64,000 nt of DNA from Methylocaldum marinum (GCF_003584645.1 NZ_AP017928.1:1390981-1454980), one strand, 5' to 3'; shown: positions 16,086 through 26,448, counted from the first letter of the stretch. Numbers and translations: made by a program. Notes: generated by a model from the sequence alone, not told the origin.

Positions 16086-16496
16086 TTAATTGCCCTCTGC
16101 TTTATCATCTCCGGCCATCGCGACTCCCTTGCCCATGCAAGTCATGACATGGTCGGTAACGCTCAACGCAGCGTGCCGGGCTTCTTTGATAGAACCGAAT
16201 AGGTGCTGATAGTCGGCAACGGCTTTCTCGGCATCAGCCGGCGACTTGGCGTTTACGAAACGCGTATAGGCCTCGAAGTATTGATCTCGGCGCGGATCGC
16301 CCGCGAATCCGGGCAGTGCGTTGCCGATTTCGCTGACCACGCAATCGGCGATGGTTTCAGGATCGAGCTTATAATCCTTCAGATCGGAATCGTCTTTGAA
16401 TTTTGCGAGCAGCGCCTCTTTAAGGGTGGTTTTCTCCTTGCTCGAACAGCCTGCCAGCAAGAAAACGGCAAAAAACACGATCATCAATCTTTTCAT
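16086..16496 (-). CDS. Small lipoprotein
   Basis: I chose the ATG whose complement lies at 16494-16496 because it starts a classical lipoprotein signal (MKRLMIVFFAVFLLAGCSSKEKTT, Cys at residue 17); the longer frame to 16610 adds an unrelated 38-residue prefix. The mature 120 residues are soluble, with two cysteines (ADCVVSE and MTCMGKG). A Ser follows the lipidated Cys, so outer-membrane delivery is expected. No family with known function is recognised. Confidence 0.75.
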   Translation of the reverse strand: MKRLMIVFFAVFLLAGCSSKEKTTLKEALLAKFKDDSDLKDYKLDPETIADCVVSEIGNALPGFAGDPRRDQYFEAYTRFVNAKSPADAEKAVADYQHLFGSIKEARHAALSVTDHVMTCMGKGVAMAGDDKAEGN

Positions 16497-16662
16497 AGTC
16501 GAACCTAGTGGATAGTTGTCTCTAACCAAAGCGAAAAAAATATCTATTATGAAGTAAGAACCGAGCGGGCTGCCAGACAATTTAAGGAATCCGCCCGGCC
16601 GATGCTCCATCTCTTGCAGCGCCTCGAACTTTCCGGCACAGCCGATCCCGGATGACGATTTA

Positions 16663-17209
16663 ATGCTTATGGAAACCGATACGCTGGGGACTATCGAATC
16701 CGCTGTAACACAGGGGATTGAAACCTATTTGGTTGCGCGAAAGGCCAAAGTTCCCGAATTCGTGGAAAAATACTTCTCCTTGTGCGAGCAATTCCTCGTA
16801 CAAATCCGGAGCAAAGCGGATTGCCCCGAATTCCGTGAGAAACCGGAATGCAATCTGGCCGAGTACGCGAAAACTCGCATAGCCGTGACCGAACTGGCCG
16901 GTAGCCTGATTTCTCTAGCTACCAGCTATACGGCTTTTCAAAAGGCTCTGCCCGGGGTGTTTTCGACCGGCATGGCCAGCGCAACAGCCATCGCTCAGCA
17001 CATGGCTGTCGCGAATTTCTGGCTCGGATCCACGATCGGAGCGTGGTACTACGGTCTCTTTCCCGCTTCCGCCTCGATCAATTCATCGACGTGGTAGGCG
17101 ACGAACGGCGCGGCGGAACGCATCCGAATTATCGAGTCCGGGATCACTATGTGGCCCGGGTTTTCGATCTGCTCGAGATATTGCGCGTGGCTGCAAAAAC
17201 GCTAAGCTA
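16663..17209 (+). pseudogene. Hypothetical gene broken by one frameshift near 17065
   Basis: From ATG 16663 (or 16669) the frame gives a helical protein (DTLGTIESAVTQGIETYLVARKAKVPEFVEKYFSL, then AISLATSYTAFQKALPG... SIGAWYYGLFP) and then stops at 17097. The neighbouring frame continues smoothly from about 17065 with RLDQFIDVVGDERRGG, then YRVRDHYVARVFDLLEILRVAAKTLS, stopping near 17209. Adding one base around 17060-17068 would restore a single protein of about 182 residues. It may be a recent pseudogene or a sequence error. Family not recognised; the position suggests a link with the transporter gene that follows 50 bases later. Confidence 0.6.
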
Positions 17210-17256
17210 ATCCGCGTTTTAGACTCGCTATCCCAACCCCATACAATAATAATCCG

Positions 17257-18699
17257 ATGAACCGCCCGATAACGCGCGACTCCGCGTTTTCCGACTTGGC
17301 CCGAAAACCTCTGCCCGCGTTTCCCGGCTGGTGGGCGGCACTGGGACCCGGAATCGTGTGGATGGCGCTGGCACAAGGCAGCGGCGAGCTGATCTGGTGG
17401 CCTTATTTGATTGCCAAATACGGACTGAGCTTTCTTTTCCTCCTGATTCCGGCCTGCCTGCTCCAATACCCGATCAATGTCGAAATCGGCCGATATACCC
17501 TTTTGACCGGTGAAAGCATTTTCCATGGGTTTATTCGGCTCAACCGCTTATTCGGCATTCTTCTTTGGATCTTGATGTCGGTCTCTTTCCTCTGGTTCGG
17601 TGCCTTCGCTTCGGCGGGCGGTACGGCACTGGCCGCCCTGACTCATTTTCCGGACGGCTGGGATGCCCGAAACCAATCGCTTTTCTGGGGCTATTGCTCG
17701 ATCGCCGTATTCGTCACGGCCATCGTATTCAGCAAGGTCGTATACGTCCTGGTTGAACGCTTCATGAAAATCGTGGCCCTCACGACCGTAGCCGGCCTGC
17801 TCTGGGCTTGTCTCCAGACCGAGGTCGTCACCGCCGCGCCCGGCTTTCTCCAGGGGCTGTTGGGTCCCACGGCTCCCCTGCCCCGTCCTTGGGAGACCCA
17901 AGATGCCACCAAGCTGCTCACCGCCATCGCATTTGCGGGCCTGGGAGGCTTTTGGATCTTGTTCTATTCGTATTGGTTGCGCGACAAGGGCGTGGGGATG
18001 GCGGTGCATATGGGCAAGATCACCGGCGCCATTGCCGGCAAACCCGAAGTCGTCACCAGCGACGGCTTTCTTCCGATCGATTTGGCGGAGAACAAGCACC
18101 ACTGGAAGAAATGGCGGCAGTTCCTCCGCACCGATGTACTCATTGGGATCGTCGGCAATTTGCTGACGACACTCATGACCTGTCTTCTGGCCTATGCGCT
18201 CTTGTTTCCCAAGGGCTTGCTCCCCCAGGATTATGAACTTGCCGTGGTGCAGAGCAGATTTTTCGAAGTGGGCTGGGGCGAACTCGGACGACTGTTGTTT
18301 CTGGTGGTGGCCTCGGCATTTCTGGCGGATACATGGCTGGCCACGGCTGATGCCGTCAGTCGCATGCAGGCCGACATCGTTCATGTGCTTTTTCCGAAAA
18401 GCCGGAGGATTGCTCTACGCACTTGGTATTATATTTTTCTGGCGCTGCTGACCCTGATCACATCCTTGACCATGCTGCTCGACACGCCGGGCACTCTAAT
18501 CCTCACCAGCGCCGTCATCGGCTTCGGGGGCACTGTCATGTTTCCGGTTGCTCTGTACCTTCTCAATTACCGGCGCCTTTCTCCGCAATTGCCGATTTGG
18601 GCCAAACCGTCCTCTGCCGGCTCCTGGCTCCTTGGATTGAGTTTTATTGTCTACCTCGGGCTCGCACTGGCCTATGGCTGGACGATGCTTGCCGGCTAA
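17257..18699 (+). CDS. Divergent Nramp-family transporter
   Basis: A 480-residue integral membrane protein with about eleven hydrophobic segments. The first segment reads ALGPGIVWMALAQGSGELIWWP, aligning with Nramp TM1, but the metal-binding DPGN motif is not present. The TM6 region (IAFAGLGGFWILFYSYWLRDKG) likewise lacks the Met-Pro-His type motif. Nramp proteins normally import Mn2+ or Fe2+ with protons; loss of these residues suggests another substrate, as in the Nramp-related Mg or Al transporter branches. It is 13 bases upstream of the amidase gene, so probably co-transcribed. Confidence 0.82.
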   Translation: MNRPITRDSAFSDLARKPLPAFPGWWAALGPGIVWMALAQGSGELIWWPYLIAKYGLSFLFLLIPACLLQYPINVEIGRYTLLTGESIFHGFIRLNRLFGILLWILMSVSFLWFGAFASAGGTALAALTHFPDGWDARNQSLFWGYCSIAVFVTAIVFSKVVYVLVERFMKIVALTTVAGLLWACLQTEVVTAAPGFLQGLLGPTAPLPRPWETQDATKLLTAIAFAGLGGFWILFYSYWLRDKGVGMAVHMGKITGAIAGKPEVVTSDGFLPIDLAENKHHWKKWRQFLRTDVLIGIVGNLLTTLMTCLLAYALLFPKGLLPQDYELAVVQSRFFEVGWGELGRLLFLVVASAFLADTWLATADAVSRMQADIVHVLFPKSRRIALRTWYYIFLALLTLITSLTMLLDTPGTLILTSAVIGFGGTVMFPVALYLLNYRRLSPQLPIWAKPSSAGSWLLGLSFIVYLGLALAYGWTMLAG

Positions 18700-18712
18700 A
18701 TCAATCCACGCC

Positions 18713-20002
18713 ATGAATTCGACCACCTTGATAAACAAATTTCGAAGCGGTGAATGGCCTCTGCCGGATTATCTCCGTGATCTCGAAAACCGTTTTGCCG
18801 AGATCGAGCCGGGGGTCCGGGCTTTCCTACCCGAACAGGACCGCTGGACGCGCCTCTATCGGGAGGCCGAGGATCTGGAGCGGCGACATCCGGACCCCGC
18901 ACATCGACCGCCGCTATTCGGCGTACCGATAGGCATCAAGGATATTTTTCACATCGACGGATTCGAAACGCGTGCGGGCAGTCTTTTGCCGCCGGAGAAA
19001 CTCGGCGGCCCGGAAGCCGGTACCGTAAAACACCTGAAAGCCGCGGGCGCGCTCATTGTCGGCAAGACCGTCACGGCGGAATTCGCCTATATCGCGCCAG
19101 GTCCGACCCGCAATCCGCATAACCCGGAACACACGCCCGGCGGATCGAGCAGCGGTTCCGCAGCAGCGGTTGCAGCTGGTCTCAGTGTTTTTTCGCTCGG
19201 CACGCAGACCGTCGGATCGATTAATCGTCCAGCGGCTTATTGCGGCGTTTGCGGATTCAAGCCCAGCTACGGAAGATTGCCGACGGACGGTGTCATCCCC
19301 TTGGCTCCGAGTGCCGATCACATTGGCTGGTTCGCCGCCGACGTCGATGGCATCGAACTGGCCGCACAGACGCTGGTTCCGGATTGGAAAACCGCGCGAA
19401 TCCATAGACGCCCGAATTTGGGAATCCCCGGCGGAGCTTACCTCGACCGTGTCATTCCCGACGCTCGACTTCCGTTTCAAAAGACTTGCTCGGCTCTTCA
19501 AGCGAAGGGTTATGTCCTGCTGGATGTGCCCGTGTTTCCGGACTTCGAAGAAGTCTATCGTTACCATCATCTGCTCGTCGCTGCCGAAGCCGCACGGGTA
19601 CACGAAGACTGGTACCGAAAGTACAAGCCGCTGTACCGTCCGGAAACCGTTGAGCTCGTAGAGCGAGGATTCAAAGTCTCGGCAGCGGACCTGGAAGTCG
19701 CACGGGCAATCCGTGAGCGCCAGCGCGAACGCCTCGCCGGATTGATGCGGCAACATGATATCGACGCCTGGATTTCCCCTTCCGCGACCGGCCCGGCTCC
19801 CCATGGACTGAACAGCACCGGCGATTCGGTGATGCAAATGCCCTGGACTCAAGCCGGGGTTCCGCTACTAAGTATACCAACCGGGTTCCTGGGCGGCTTG
19901 CCCATTGGGATACAAATAGCCGGCCAATGGGCAGGCGACGAGACACTGGTCCGGTTGGGGCAGGACATCGAATCCTCGCTCGCCCCCGCTCAAACCGGCT
20001 GA
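18713..20002 (+). CDS. Amidase-signature family hydrolase
   Basis: Start ATG 18713 follows the transporter stop by 13 bases; the frame is open further upstream but within the transporter gene. The 429-residue protein shows the Ser-cisSer-Lys triad: Lys76 in GIKDIF, Ser about 145 in TPGGSSSGSA, and the nucleophile Ser169 in GTQTVGSI. The last differs from the common GTDTGGS. Family members hydrolyse amides (for example GatA relatives, indoleacetamide and aryl amidases). GatA itself is longer and sits with gatB/gatC, so this is a stand-alone amidase of unknown substrate. Cytoplasmic; no signal peptide. Confidence 0.87.
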   Translation: MNSTTLINKFRSGEWPLPDYLRDLENRFAEIEPGVRAFLPEQDRWTRLYREAEDLERRHPDPAHRPPLFGVPIGIKDIFHIDGFETRAGSLLPPEKLGGPEAGTVKHLKAAGALIVGKTVTAEFAYIAPGPTRNPHNPEHTPGGSSSGSAAAVAAGLSVFSLGTQTVGSINRPAAYCGVCGFKPSYGRLPTDGVIPLAPSADHIGWFAADVDGIELAAQTLVPDWKTARIHRRPNLGIPGGAYLDRVIPDARLPFQKTCSALQAKGYVLLDVPVFPDFEEVYRYHHLLVAAEAARVHEDWYRKYKPLYRPETVELVERGFKVSAADLEVARAIRERQRERLAGLMRQHDIDAWISPSATGPAPHGLNSTGDSVMQMPWTQAGVPLLSIPTGFLGGLPIGIQIAGQWAGDETLVRLGQDIESSLAPAQTG

Positions 20003-20082
20003 ACGCACACACGATTTTTCCGGAGATCAGATCGCGCCGGTAGTGGTATCCTATCGCCCCGTTTTTCCGCTTCCTTGATTTC

Positions 20083-21504
20083 ATGCAGCTTCCTAATTTC
20101 GGCCTGGCCCGTGTCCTGGTCGCTGGCGATTTGATGCTCGATCGTTACTGGCACGGCGGCACTTCCCGCATTTCGCCCGAGGCTCCCGTCCCTGTAGTAT
20201 TGGTGAACAGCGTCGAGGAAAGACTGGGCGGCGCCGGCAACGTCGCTCATAACATTGCGACTTTCGGGGCTCAGACCAGCCTCATCGGTTATTGCGGGTG
20301 CGATGAAGCCGGACAAAACCTTATCCTACTCCTCCAAACTGCCGGTATCGATTGCGTCGTGGAGCAGATTTCGGGGCTGCAGACCATAACCAAGCTCAGA
20401 GTTCTGAGCCGGCATCAGCAGCTCATTCGCCTGGACTTCGAGGACCACTTCCATGAGGTCGCATCGCCCCATCTTCTCGCAAATTTCGCCGAAAAATTGC
20501 ACGAGGCCGATGTGGTGGTGCTCTCGGACTACGGCAAGGGGACGCTCAGTTCGGTTCAGGACATGATCGGGCTCGCCCGAGAGGCGGGCAAGACGGTTTT
20601 GGTGGACCCGAAGGGCACCGATTTCGACCGGTATCGCGGAGCCACCGTCCTAACTCCCAATCGCAGCGAATTCGAGGCCGTAGCCGGATCTGCCCGGAAC
20701 GATGAGGAACTCGTGGAAAATGGATTTGCCCTGCTGGAAAGGCTGGAATTGAAGGCGCTCCTGATCACCCGCGGCGAACACGGAATGACTTTGCTGCAAC
20801 GCGGGGAGTCGCCCAGACATTTGCCAGCCCATGCCAAAGAGGTCTACGATGTAACCGGAGCCGGCGACACCGTCATATCGACGCTCGCCGCAGCTCTGGC
20901 GGCGGGCGCATCGCTGGAGGATGCCACGGGTCTCGCCAATCTCGCCGCCGGATTCGTCGTGGGCAAGCTAGGGACGGCAAGCGTGACTCTCGAAGAATTG
21001 GATGATGCCCTGCACGGTCAGCGCGCCCATCACCGCGGCGCGATCGGGCTCGACGAACTCCTGCCTTTGCTCTGCGCGGCGCGGCGCAAAGGGGAGAAGA
21101 TCGTCGTCACCAACGGCTGCTTCGACATCCTGCATCCCGGCCATATCCAGTATCTCCAGCAAGCCCGAGCTCTGGGAGACCGGCTTATCGTGCTGGTCAA
21201 CAGCGATGCCTCGGTAAGACGCCTCAAGGGCAGCGACCGCCCGGTCAACCCGCTCGAACACCGCATGACCATGCTGGCGGCTCTCGAATGCGTAGACTGG
21301 GTCGTGCCGTTCGAGGACGATACGCCGCGCGACCTCATCGGACGCCTGCTGCCCGATATTCTCGTGAAAGGCGGAGACTACAAGAACATCAGCGACATCG
21401 CCGGCCACGATCACGTTCTGGCCAACGGAGGAGAAGTCAGGATTCTAGATTTTCTGGGCGATTATTCGACTACCCGGATCATTCAAGCCATACGCAATAC
21501 CTGA
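20083..21504 (+). CDS. hldE: Bifunctional heptose-7-P kinase/heptose-1-P adenylyltransferase
   Basis: The 473-residue protein has a PfkB-type kinase domain at residues 1-320 (GGAGNVAHNIATFGAQTSLIG; VYDVTGAGDTVISTLAAAL) and a nucleotidyltransferase domain from about 340 with the HxGH motif in FDILHPGHIQYL. Both domains are complete and length matches HldE. It converts D-glycero-beta-D-manno-heptose 7-phosphate to the 1,7-bisphosphate, and after dephosphorylation by GmhB to the ADP-heptose used for lipopolysaccharide inner core. dnaB follows after two bases, then alr, so the three appear to be one operon. Confidence 0.96.
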   Translation: MQLPNFGLARVLVAGDLMLDRYWHGGTSRISPEAPVPVVLVNSVEERLGGAGNVAHNIATFGAQTSLIGYCGCDEAGQNLILLLQTAGIDCVVEQISGLQTITKLRVLSRHQQLIRLDFEDHFHEVASPHLLANFAEKLHEADVVVLSDYGKGTLSSVQDMIGLAREAGKTVLVDPKGTDFDRYRGATVLTPNRSEFEAVAGSARNDEELVENGFALLERLELKALLITRGEHGMTLLQRGESPRHLPAHAKEVYDVTGAGDTVISTLAAALAAGASLEDATGLANLAAGFVVGKLGTASVTLEELDDALHGQRAHHRGAIGLDELLPLLCAARRKGEKIVVTNGCFDILHPGHIQYLQQARALGDRLIVLVNSDASVRRLKGSDRPVNPLEHRMTMLAALECVDWVVPFEDDTPRDLIGRLLPDILVKGGDYKNISDIAGHDHVLANGGEVRILDFLGDYSTTRIIQAIRNT

Positions 21505-21506
21505 AC

Positions 21507-22892
21507 ATGTCTGATCACGCCCGTTTAACGGACAGAGCAGTGGACGCGCTTCGCGTTCCGCCTTACTCCATTCACGCCGAGCAATCCGTACTCGGTGGTC
21601 TCATGCTCGACAATCAAACCTGGGATGTCGTGGCCGACCGCGTCGGAGAAGAGGATTTTTACCGTAAGGACCACAAGCTTATATTCCGCGCCATCAAGCA
21701 GCTCGCGGAAAAACAGAGCCCGTTCGACGTGGTGACTTTGTCGGAGGTCCTGGAAAAGACCGGATCGCTGGAAGAAGCGGGCGGTCTCGCGTACCTCGCG
21801 ATGATGGCCAAGGAGACGCCCAGCGCGGCCAACATCTCGTCCTATTCCGATATCGTCCGCGAAAAATCGGTCTTGCGGCAATTGATCCACGCCGGTACCG
21901 AAATCGCAGATTCAGCCTTTCAGCCGGAAAATCGCGATCTGGCCATGTTGCTCGAAACAGCCGAGCAAAAGGTTTTTCAGATCGCCGATCAGCGGCGACG
22001 CGGCGGAATTGGCTTCAAGCCGATCAAGTCGCTCCTGTCTGCCGCCATCGACCGGATCGAGATGCTCTTCCACAAGGAAGGACATATTACCGGGGCGAGT
22101 ACCGGTTTCACCGATTTCGACGATATGACCTCGGGCCTGCAAGCCTCCGATCTCATCATCATCGCCGGCCGGCCGTCCATGGGAAAAACCACCTTCGCCA
22201 TGAACATCGCCGAAAACGTAGCGATCAAGGAGCAGATTCCGGTGGCGGTGTTCAGCATGGAGATGCCGGGCGAGCAACTGGCCATGCGCATGATGTCGTC
22301 GCTGGGCCGCATCGATCAGCATAGGGTGCGCACCGGCAAACTGGAGGACGACGAATGGCCGCGCATGACCTCTGCGATCAACATTCTGGCGGAAACCAAG
22401 CTGTTCATAGACGACACCCCTGCCCTGACACCTACCGAGGTGCGCGCCCGCTGCCGCCGCCTGGCACGCGAACACGGGCAGCTGGGACTGGTGGTGCTCG
22501 ACTACCTTCAGCTGATGCAGTGCTCCGGGGGCGAAAACCGGGTGGCGGAGATCTCGGAAATTTCCCGCTCCCTCAAGGCATTGGCCAAGGAGCTGAACGT
22601 TCCGGTAATCGCCCTTTCGCAGCTCAACCGCAACCTGGAACAGCGCCCCAATAAACGGCCGGTGCCGTCCGATCTCCGCGAATCCGGCTCGATCGAGCAG
22701 GATGCCGACCTGATCGTATTCATCTACCGCGATGAGGTCTATCATCCTGATTCAGCCGATAAAGGCACCGCCGAGATCATCATCGCGAAACAGCGTAACG
22801 GCCCCATCGGCACCGTGCGACTGACGTTCCTCGGGCAATACACGCGCTTCGAGAATTTCATCTCGGATCCATATGCGGGTGAGGATTTCTGA
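21507..22892 (+). CDS. dnaB: Replicative DNA helicase DnaB
   Basis: Start ATG 21507 lies two bases after the hldE stop. The 461-residue protein has the N-terminal primase-interacting domain ([17 protein letters not shown]...) and a RecA-like C-terminal domain with Walker [10 protein letters not shown], Walker [11 protein letters not shown], and the SQLNR and [13 protein letters not shown] segments. It unwinds DNA at the replication fork as a hexamer. Length and motif order are standard and no intein is present. The dnaB-alr pairing is common in gammaproteobacteria. Confidence 0.97.
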   Translation: MSDHARLTDRAVDALRVPPYSIHAEQSVLGGLMLDNQTWDVVADRVGEEDFYRKDHKLIFRAIKQLAEKQSPFDVVTLSEVLEKTGSLEEAGGLAYLAMMAKETPSAANISSYSDIVREKSVLRQLIHAGTEIADSAFQPENRDLAMLLETAEQKVFQIADQRRRGGIGFKPIKSLLSAAIDRIEMLFHKEGHITGASTGFTDFDDMTSGLQASDLIIIAGRPSMGKTTFAMNIAENVAIKEQIPVAVFSMEMPGEQLAMRMMSSLGRIDQHRVRTGKLEDDEWPRMTSAINILAETKLFIDDTPALTPTEVRARCRRLAREHGQLGLVVLDYLQLMQCSGGENRVAEISEISRSLKALAKELNVPVIALSQLNRNLEQRPNKRPVPSDLRESGSIEQDADLIVFIYRDEVYHPDSADKGTAEIIIAKQRNGPIGTVRLTFLGQYTRFENFISDPYAGEDF

Positions 22893-22894
22893 GC

Positions 22895-23977
22895 ATGCTG
22901 CTATCCGCTTATGCCGAGCTGGATCTCGCGGCAGTTCCGCACAATCTGGCGCGCATCCGCGCCGTTGCGCCGAATGCGAAAATCATGGCAGTCATCAAAG
23001 CCAACGCTTACGGGCACGGGCTGATTCGCATCGCCAAGGCATTGAGCGGAGTCGACGCCTTCGCCGTGGCGCGCCTCGGCGAGGGGATTACCCTCCGGGA
23101 GGCCGGCATAAGACAACGGATTGCGGTGTTGCAAGGCTTCATCGATCGAGAAGAACTGGAGCTTCATATTCGCTTCGGATTGGAACCCGTCATTCACTCC
23201 CCATTCCACGTCGAAATTGTAGAGGGCCTATCTTCGGCCGAATTCCTGTCGGTCTGGCTGAAACTGGATACCGGTATGCATAGGCTGGGCGTCTTGCCGG
23301 AGGAGTTCACCTCCTGTTATGCGAGGCTGCAAAGGTGTCCCGCAGTGCGCCAGCCCATTCCCATGATGACCCACTTGGCCAATGCAGACGCATTGCAGGA
23401 TCTGATTACCGCAAAACAGCTGGATTGTTTCAAAAGCGCGCTTCACAATATTCGAACCGAATGCAGTATCGCTAACTCGGCTGGATTCCTGGCCTGGGAT
23501 GCCGCGCGCGTGGAATGGATCCGCCCGGGAATTGCGCTTTACGGCGTGTCGCCTTTTTCAGACCGTACCGGTTTGGATGAAGGGCTTCAGCCGGTAATGA
23601 CCTTCCGCAGCCGGCTCATCTCGATAAAAAACCTGAAGGCCGGCGACGCCGTAGGTTACGGGGGAGACTGGATTTGCCCGCGCCCGACGCGTCTCGGAAT
23701 CGCATCGGTCGGCTATGGTGACGGCTATCCGCGCCATGCCCGGTCGGGTACGCCGGTGCTGGTCAGGGGACAGCGGGTGTGTTTGGTCGGACGAGTCTCC
23801 ATGGACATGATCAGCCTCGATCTCACGGATTGTCCCGATGTCCGAGTCGGAGACGAAGTCACCTTATGGGGCAAGGGTCTGCCCATCGAAGAAATCGCTC
23901 GGCACGCCTCGACCATTCCCTATGCCCTGCTCTGCGGCATTACACCACGCGTCAAAATGGTCGAACGCTGGGAATAG
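22895..23977 (+). CDS. alr: Alanine racemase
   Basis: A 360-residue PLP enzyme starting two bases after dnaB, with GAGG inside the dnaB 3' end. The PLP lysine is Lys35 in [10 protein letters not shown]. The C-terminal beta-domain carries VGYGGDW (catalytic Tyr) and [12 protein letters not shown]. It interconverts L- and D-alanine for peptidoglycan synthesis in the cytoplasm. Length and motif spacing are normal. No terminator is obvious after the stop. Confidence 0.96.
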   Translation: MLLSAYAELDLAAVPHNLARIRAVAPNAKIMAVIKANAYGHGLIRIAKALSGVDAFAVARLGEGITLREAGIRQRIAVLQGFIDREELELHIRFGLEPVIHSPFHVEIVEGLSSAEFLSVWLKLDTGMHRLGVLPEEFTSCYARLQRCPAVRQPIPMMTHLANADALQDLITAKQLDCFKSALHNIRTECSIANSAGFLAWDAARVEWIRPGIALYGVSPFSDRTGLDEGLQPVMTFRSRLISIKNLKAGDAVGYGGDWICPRPTRLGIASVGYGDGYPRHARSGTPVLVRGQRVCLVGRVSMDMISLDLTDCPDVRVGDEVTLWGKGLPIEEIARHASTIPYALLCGITPRVKMVERWE

Positions 23978-24054
23978 CACGTATTTCTTGATCCGACCTT
24001 TCGGCCCATAATCGCGTGCTATCCAAATCGAAGACGTGACATATAGGAGCCGCT

Positions 24055-24300
24055 GTGGCCGAACGCATCGCCAGACCCCAAGTGGGTGCCCCGGACCCGG
24101 AGCTGAAGACGTCGCCGATTCTGGAAGAATTCGACGATGACTATTTGGTACTCAAGCAGCAAGTGCCCGAAGAACCCGTGTGTTACTTCAACAACAAACG
24201 ATACGCCCACGACACTTACATCTGTAGCGGCGATACGCTTCTGCGCTGCGACTACGGTATCTGGATCAGAGCCGGCTCTTGCGACCCGGACAATCCCTGA
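24055..24300 (+). CDS. DUF1496-like small cysteine-containing protein
   Basis: An 81-residue protein starting at GTG 24055, with AGGAG at about 24044-24048. The C-terminal half reads CYFNNKRYAHDTYICSGDTLLRCDYGIWIRAGSC, with four cysteines in the pattern seen in DUF1496 proteins. The first 40 residues are acidic and Pro-rich, with no signal peptide. Function is unknown. It lies 46 bases before the DksA-type gene on the same strand. Confidence 0.6.
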   Translation: MAERIARPQVGAPDPELKTSPILEEFDDDYLVLKQQVPEEPVCYFNNKRYAHDTYICSGDTLLRCDYGIWIRAGSCDPDNP

Positions 24301-24346
24301 ACGCCGTGACGAAGCCGCCTCGTTCCGCTTACGAAAGGATAAGCTC

Positions 24347-24745
24347 ATGCCGCAGCATCTCTCTGATGAACAGCTCGAAAAATTCCGCCGGAGGCTTCAA
24401 GCGCGTCTGGCGGAACTGACCCGAGGGGTTCGAGAAGAAGTCATTCGCTCCGACCACCATCACTTTACCGACGTCGCCGGCGAAGTCCACGACTCCGAAG
24501 AAGCTTCGGTAGCCAACCTGGTCATCGACATGGAACTTCAGACTATAGATCGGCACGTGCACGAAATCCGCGAGATAGAAGCCGCGCTCATCCGAATCGG
24601 CAGCCGCGAGTTCGGTATTTGCGTCGATTGCGAGCAGCCTATTGCGTTGGCGCGGCTGGAAGCCAATCCCACCACGGAGCGCTGTATTGCCTGCCAGAGC
24701 GCATACGAGAAAGAACAAGCGTTGTCCCGTTCATCTTCCCTGTAG
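24347..24745 (+). CDS. DksA/TraR-family zinc-finger protein
   Basis: Start ATG 24347 has GAAAGGAT at about 24333-24340. The 132-residue protein has a long N-terminal coiled coil with an acidic tip (AGEVHDSEEAS). It ends in a four-Cys zinc finger, CVDC...CIAC, in the DksA arrangement. Family members enter the RNA polymerase secondary channel and modulate promoter kinetics, often with ppGpp. It is shorter than classical DksA (about 150 residues), and the acidic tip differs from the canonical DxxDxA, so it is probably a DksA-like paralogue rather than the main one. Confidence 0.85.
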   Translation: MPQHLSDEQLEKFRRRLQARLAELTRGVREEVIRSDHHHFTDVAGEVHDSEEASVANLVIDMELQTIDRHVHEIREIEAALIRIGSREFGICVDCEQPIALARLEANPTTERCIACQSAYEKEQALSRSSSL

Positions 24746-24831
24746 AATTTTCAGAACCGGCGGTTCGCTCCGAACTGACGGTAAGAGCCGGGAATGCCAG
24801 GTTCATTTTGCGACTGCGCACAGCAAGAACC

Positions 24832-25821
24832 CTATGCCCGTGCTGTCGGAAATGTCAGCACATCGGCGATGGATTCCGCTTGCATCATAATCATCAACAA
24901 ACGATCCAAACCCAAAGCGATACCGGAACAGTCCGGCAGACCGTTCTTGAGCGCCGCCAGCATGCGCTCGTCTTTCGCCGGCAAGGACTGACCGTTTGCT
25001 TTGCGGACGGCGAGATCCCGATCGAAACGCTCTTCCTGCTCGACGGCGTCGGTTAACTCGTGAAACCCGTTGCCCAATTCCAATCCTTCGAGAAAGATCT
25101 CCACGCGTTCGACCACGCGAGGATCATCTGACTTTTTTCGCGCTAAGGAGGGAAGGAAAGCGGGGAAATCTCGCACGAATGCGATTCTCCCTCGTCCGAG
25201 ACGGGGTTGGACCAGATGGCTGAACAGCAAATCGAGCCAGAACGAACGATCTTCGCCGCAGAGCGCTTCGGCCTCGGGAAGCCCCCGAGTCCCGGAGCAT
25301 TCGGCGAGTTCCTCGAATGAGCCCGAGAGTGGATCGGCGCCGACGTGCTCCCGAAATAGTTCACGGTAACTCAGCCGCTCGGAGGCTTCCAGAATCAGAT
25401 CGTCTCGGCAGATTTCCCGCAACAAGGCATCGATTTCATCGATCAGCCGATCCAAATCGAAACCCACTCTGTACCACTCGAGCAGCGTAAACTCGGGATT
25501 ATGATGCCGGCCGGACTCTTCGTTCCGGAAAGCCTTGCAGATCTGGTAGATCGAGCCGCTACCCGCCGCCAATAAGCGCTTCATCGCGAACTCCGGAGAG
25601 GTTTGCAGATAAAGCGGGTCGCCCGCGGCCGCACCGGGCTTACGGAGAACGGTCTTGAAAGGATGGAGATTAGGGTCGGTAACGCCGGCTCGGCACAGCA
25701 GTGGCGTCTCGACCTCCAGAACGTGTCTGGCTGCAAAGAAACGCCGAATGCTTGCGAGCATGACCGCTCGCTTTTGCAGCGCGGCCATGGAACAACTAGG
25801 GCGCCATTCCGGCATCGTCAC
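24832..25821 (-). CDS. epmA: EF-P--(R)-beta-lysine ligase EpmA
   Basis: The 329-residue protein is a class II lysyl-tRNA synthetase catalytic core without the anticodon-binding domain. It has VLEVETPLL and LYLQTSPEFAMKRLLAAG (motif 1/2 region), FRNEESGRHHNPEFTLLEWY (motif 2) and GIALGLDRLLM (motif 3). This length and the absence of the OB-fold separate EpmA from LysS. It attaches beta-lysine to Lys34 of elongation factor P. It lies 60 bases downstream of efp on the same strand, across a GGCGGAC/GTCCGCC hairpin. With epmB opposite, the window holds a full beta-lysylation set except the hydroxylase EpmC. Confidence 0.94.
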   Translation of the reverse strand: MTMPEWRPSCSMAALQKRAVMLASIRRFFAARHVLEVETPLLCRAGVTDPNLHPFKTVLRKPGAAAGDPLYLQTSPEFAMKRLLAAGSGSIYQICKAFRNEESGRHHNPEFTLLEWYRVGFDLDRLIDEIDALLREICRDDLILEASERLSYRELFREHVGADPLSGSFEELAECSGTRGLPEAEALCGEDRSFWLDLLFSHLVQPRLGRGRIAFVRDFPAFLPSLARKKSDDPRVVERVEIFLEGLELGNGFHELTDAVEQEERFDRDLAVRKANGQSLPAKDERMLAALKNGLPDCSGIALGLDRLLMIMMQAESIADVLTFPTARA

Positions 25822-25881
25822 AACGAACGTCGACAGAGATCGGCGGACACGTCCGGTCCGCCGCCGGAAATAAAAAAGATG

Positions 25882-26448
25882 CTATTTGACCCGCGAAACG
25901 TATTCGCCGGTACGGGTGTCTACTTTGATCACTTCGCCGGTCTGTACGAACAGCGGCACTCTGACCACGGCTCCGGTATCCAGAGTCGCAGGCTTCCCGC
26001 CGCCTCCGGACGTGTCGCCGCGTACGCCGGGATCGGTTTCGACAATCGTCAGCTCCACGAAATTAGGCGGCGTGACCGAAATGGGAGTACCGTTGTATAA
26101 GGTGACGATACATATGTCCTGCTCTTTGAGCCACTTCTTCGCATCACCCACTACATTGCTGTCAGCGGCATATTGTTCGAAACTCTCCGGAACCATAAAG
26201 TGCCACTGCTCGCCGTCGTTGTACAGATACTGCATTTCCGTGTCGACAACGTCCGCGGCCTCCAATGTTTCTCCGGACTTGAAAGTGCGCTCGATTACAC
26301 GGCCGGTCTTGAGGTTGCGCAGTTTTACCCGGTTAAACGCCTGGCCCTTTCCCGGCTTCACGAATTCGTTTTCGATGATCGAGCAGGGATCTCCGTCGAG
26401 CATCACTTTTAAACCGCCCTTGAATTCATTGGTGCTGAATGTTGCCAT
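25882..26448 (-). CDS. efp: Elongation factor P
   Basis: The 188-residue protein matches EF-P in length and its three beta-barrel domains. The modified residue Lys34 is in [10 protein letters not shown], the form recognised by EpmA. EF-P binds between P and E sites and rescues ribosomes stalled at polyproline stretches. Its promoter region is shared, divergently, with epmB, and epmA follows downstream. CGAGGAGAG precedes the ATG as ribosome-binding site. Confidence 0.97.
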   Translation of the reverse strand: MATFSTNEFKGGLKVMLDGDPCSIIENEFVKPGKGQAFNRVKLRNLKTGRVIERTFKSGETLEAADVVDTEMQYLYNDGEQWHFMVPESFEQYAADSNVVGDAKKWLKEQDICIVTLYNGTPISVTPPNFVELTIVETDPGVRGDTSGGGGKPATLDTGAVVRVPLFVQTGEVIKVDTRTGEYVSRVK

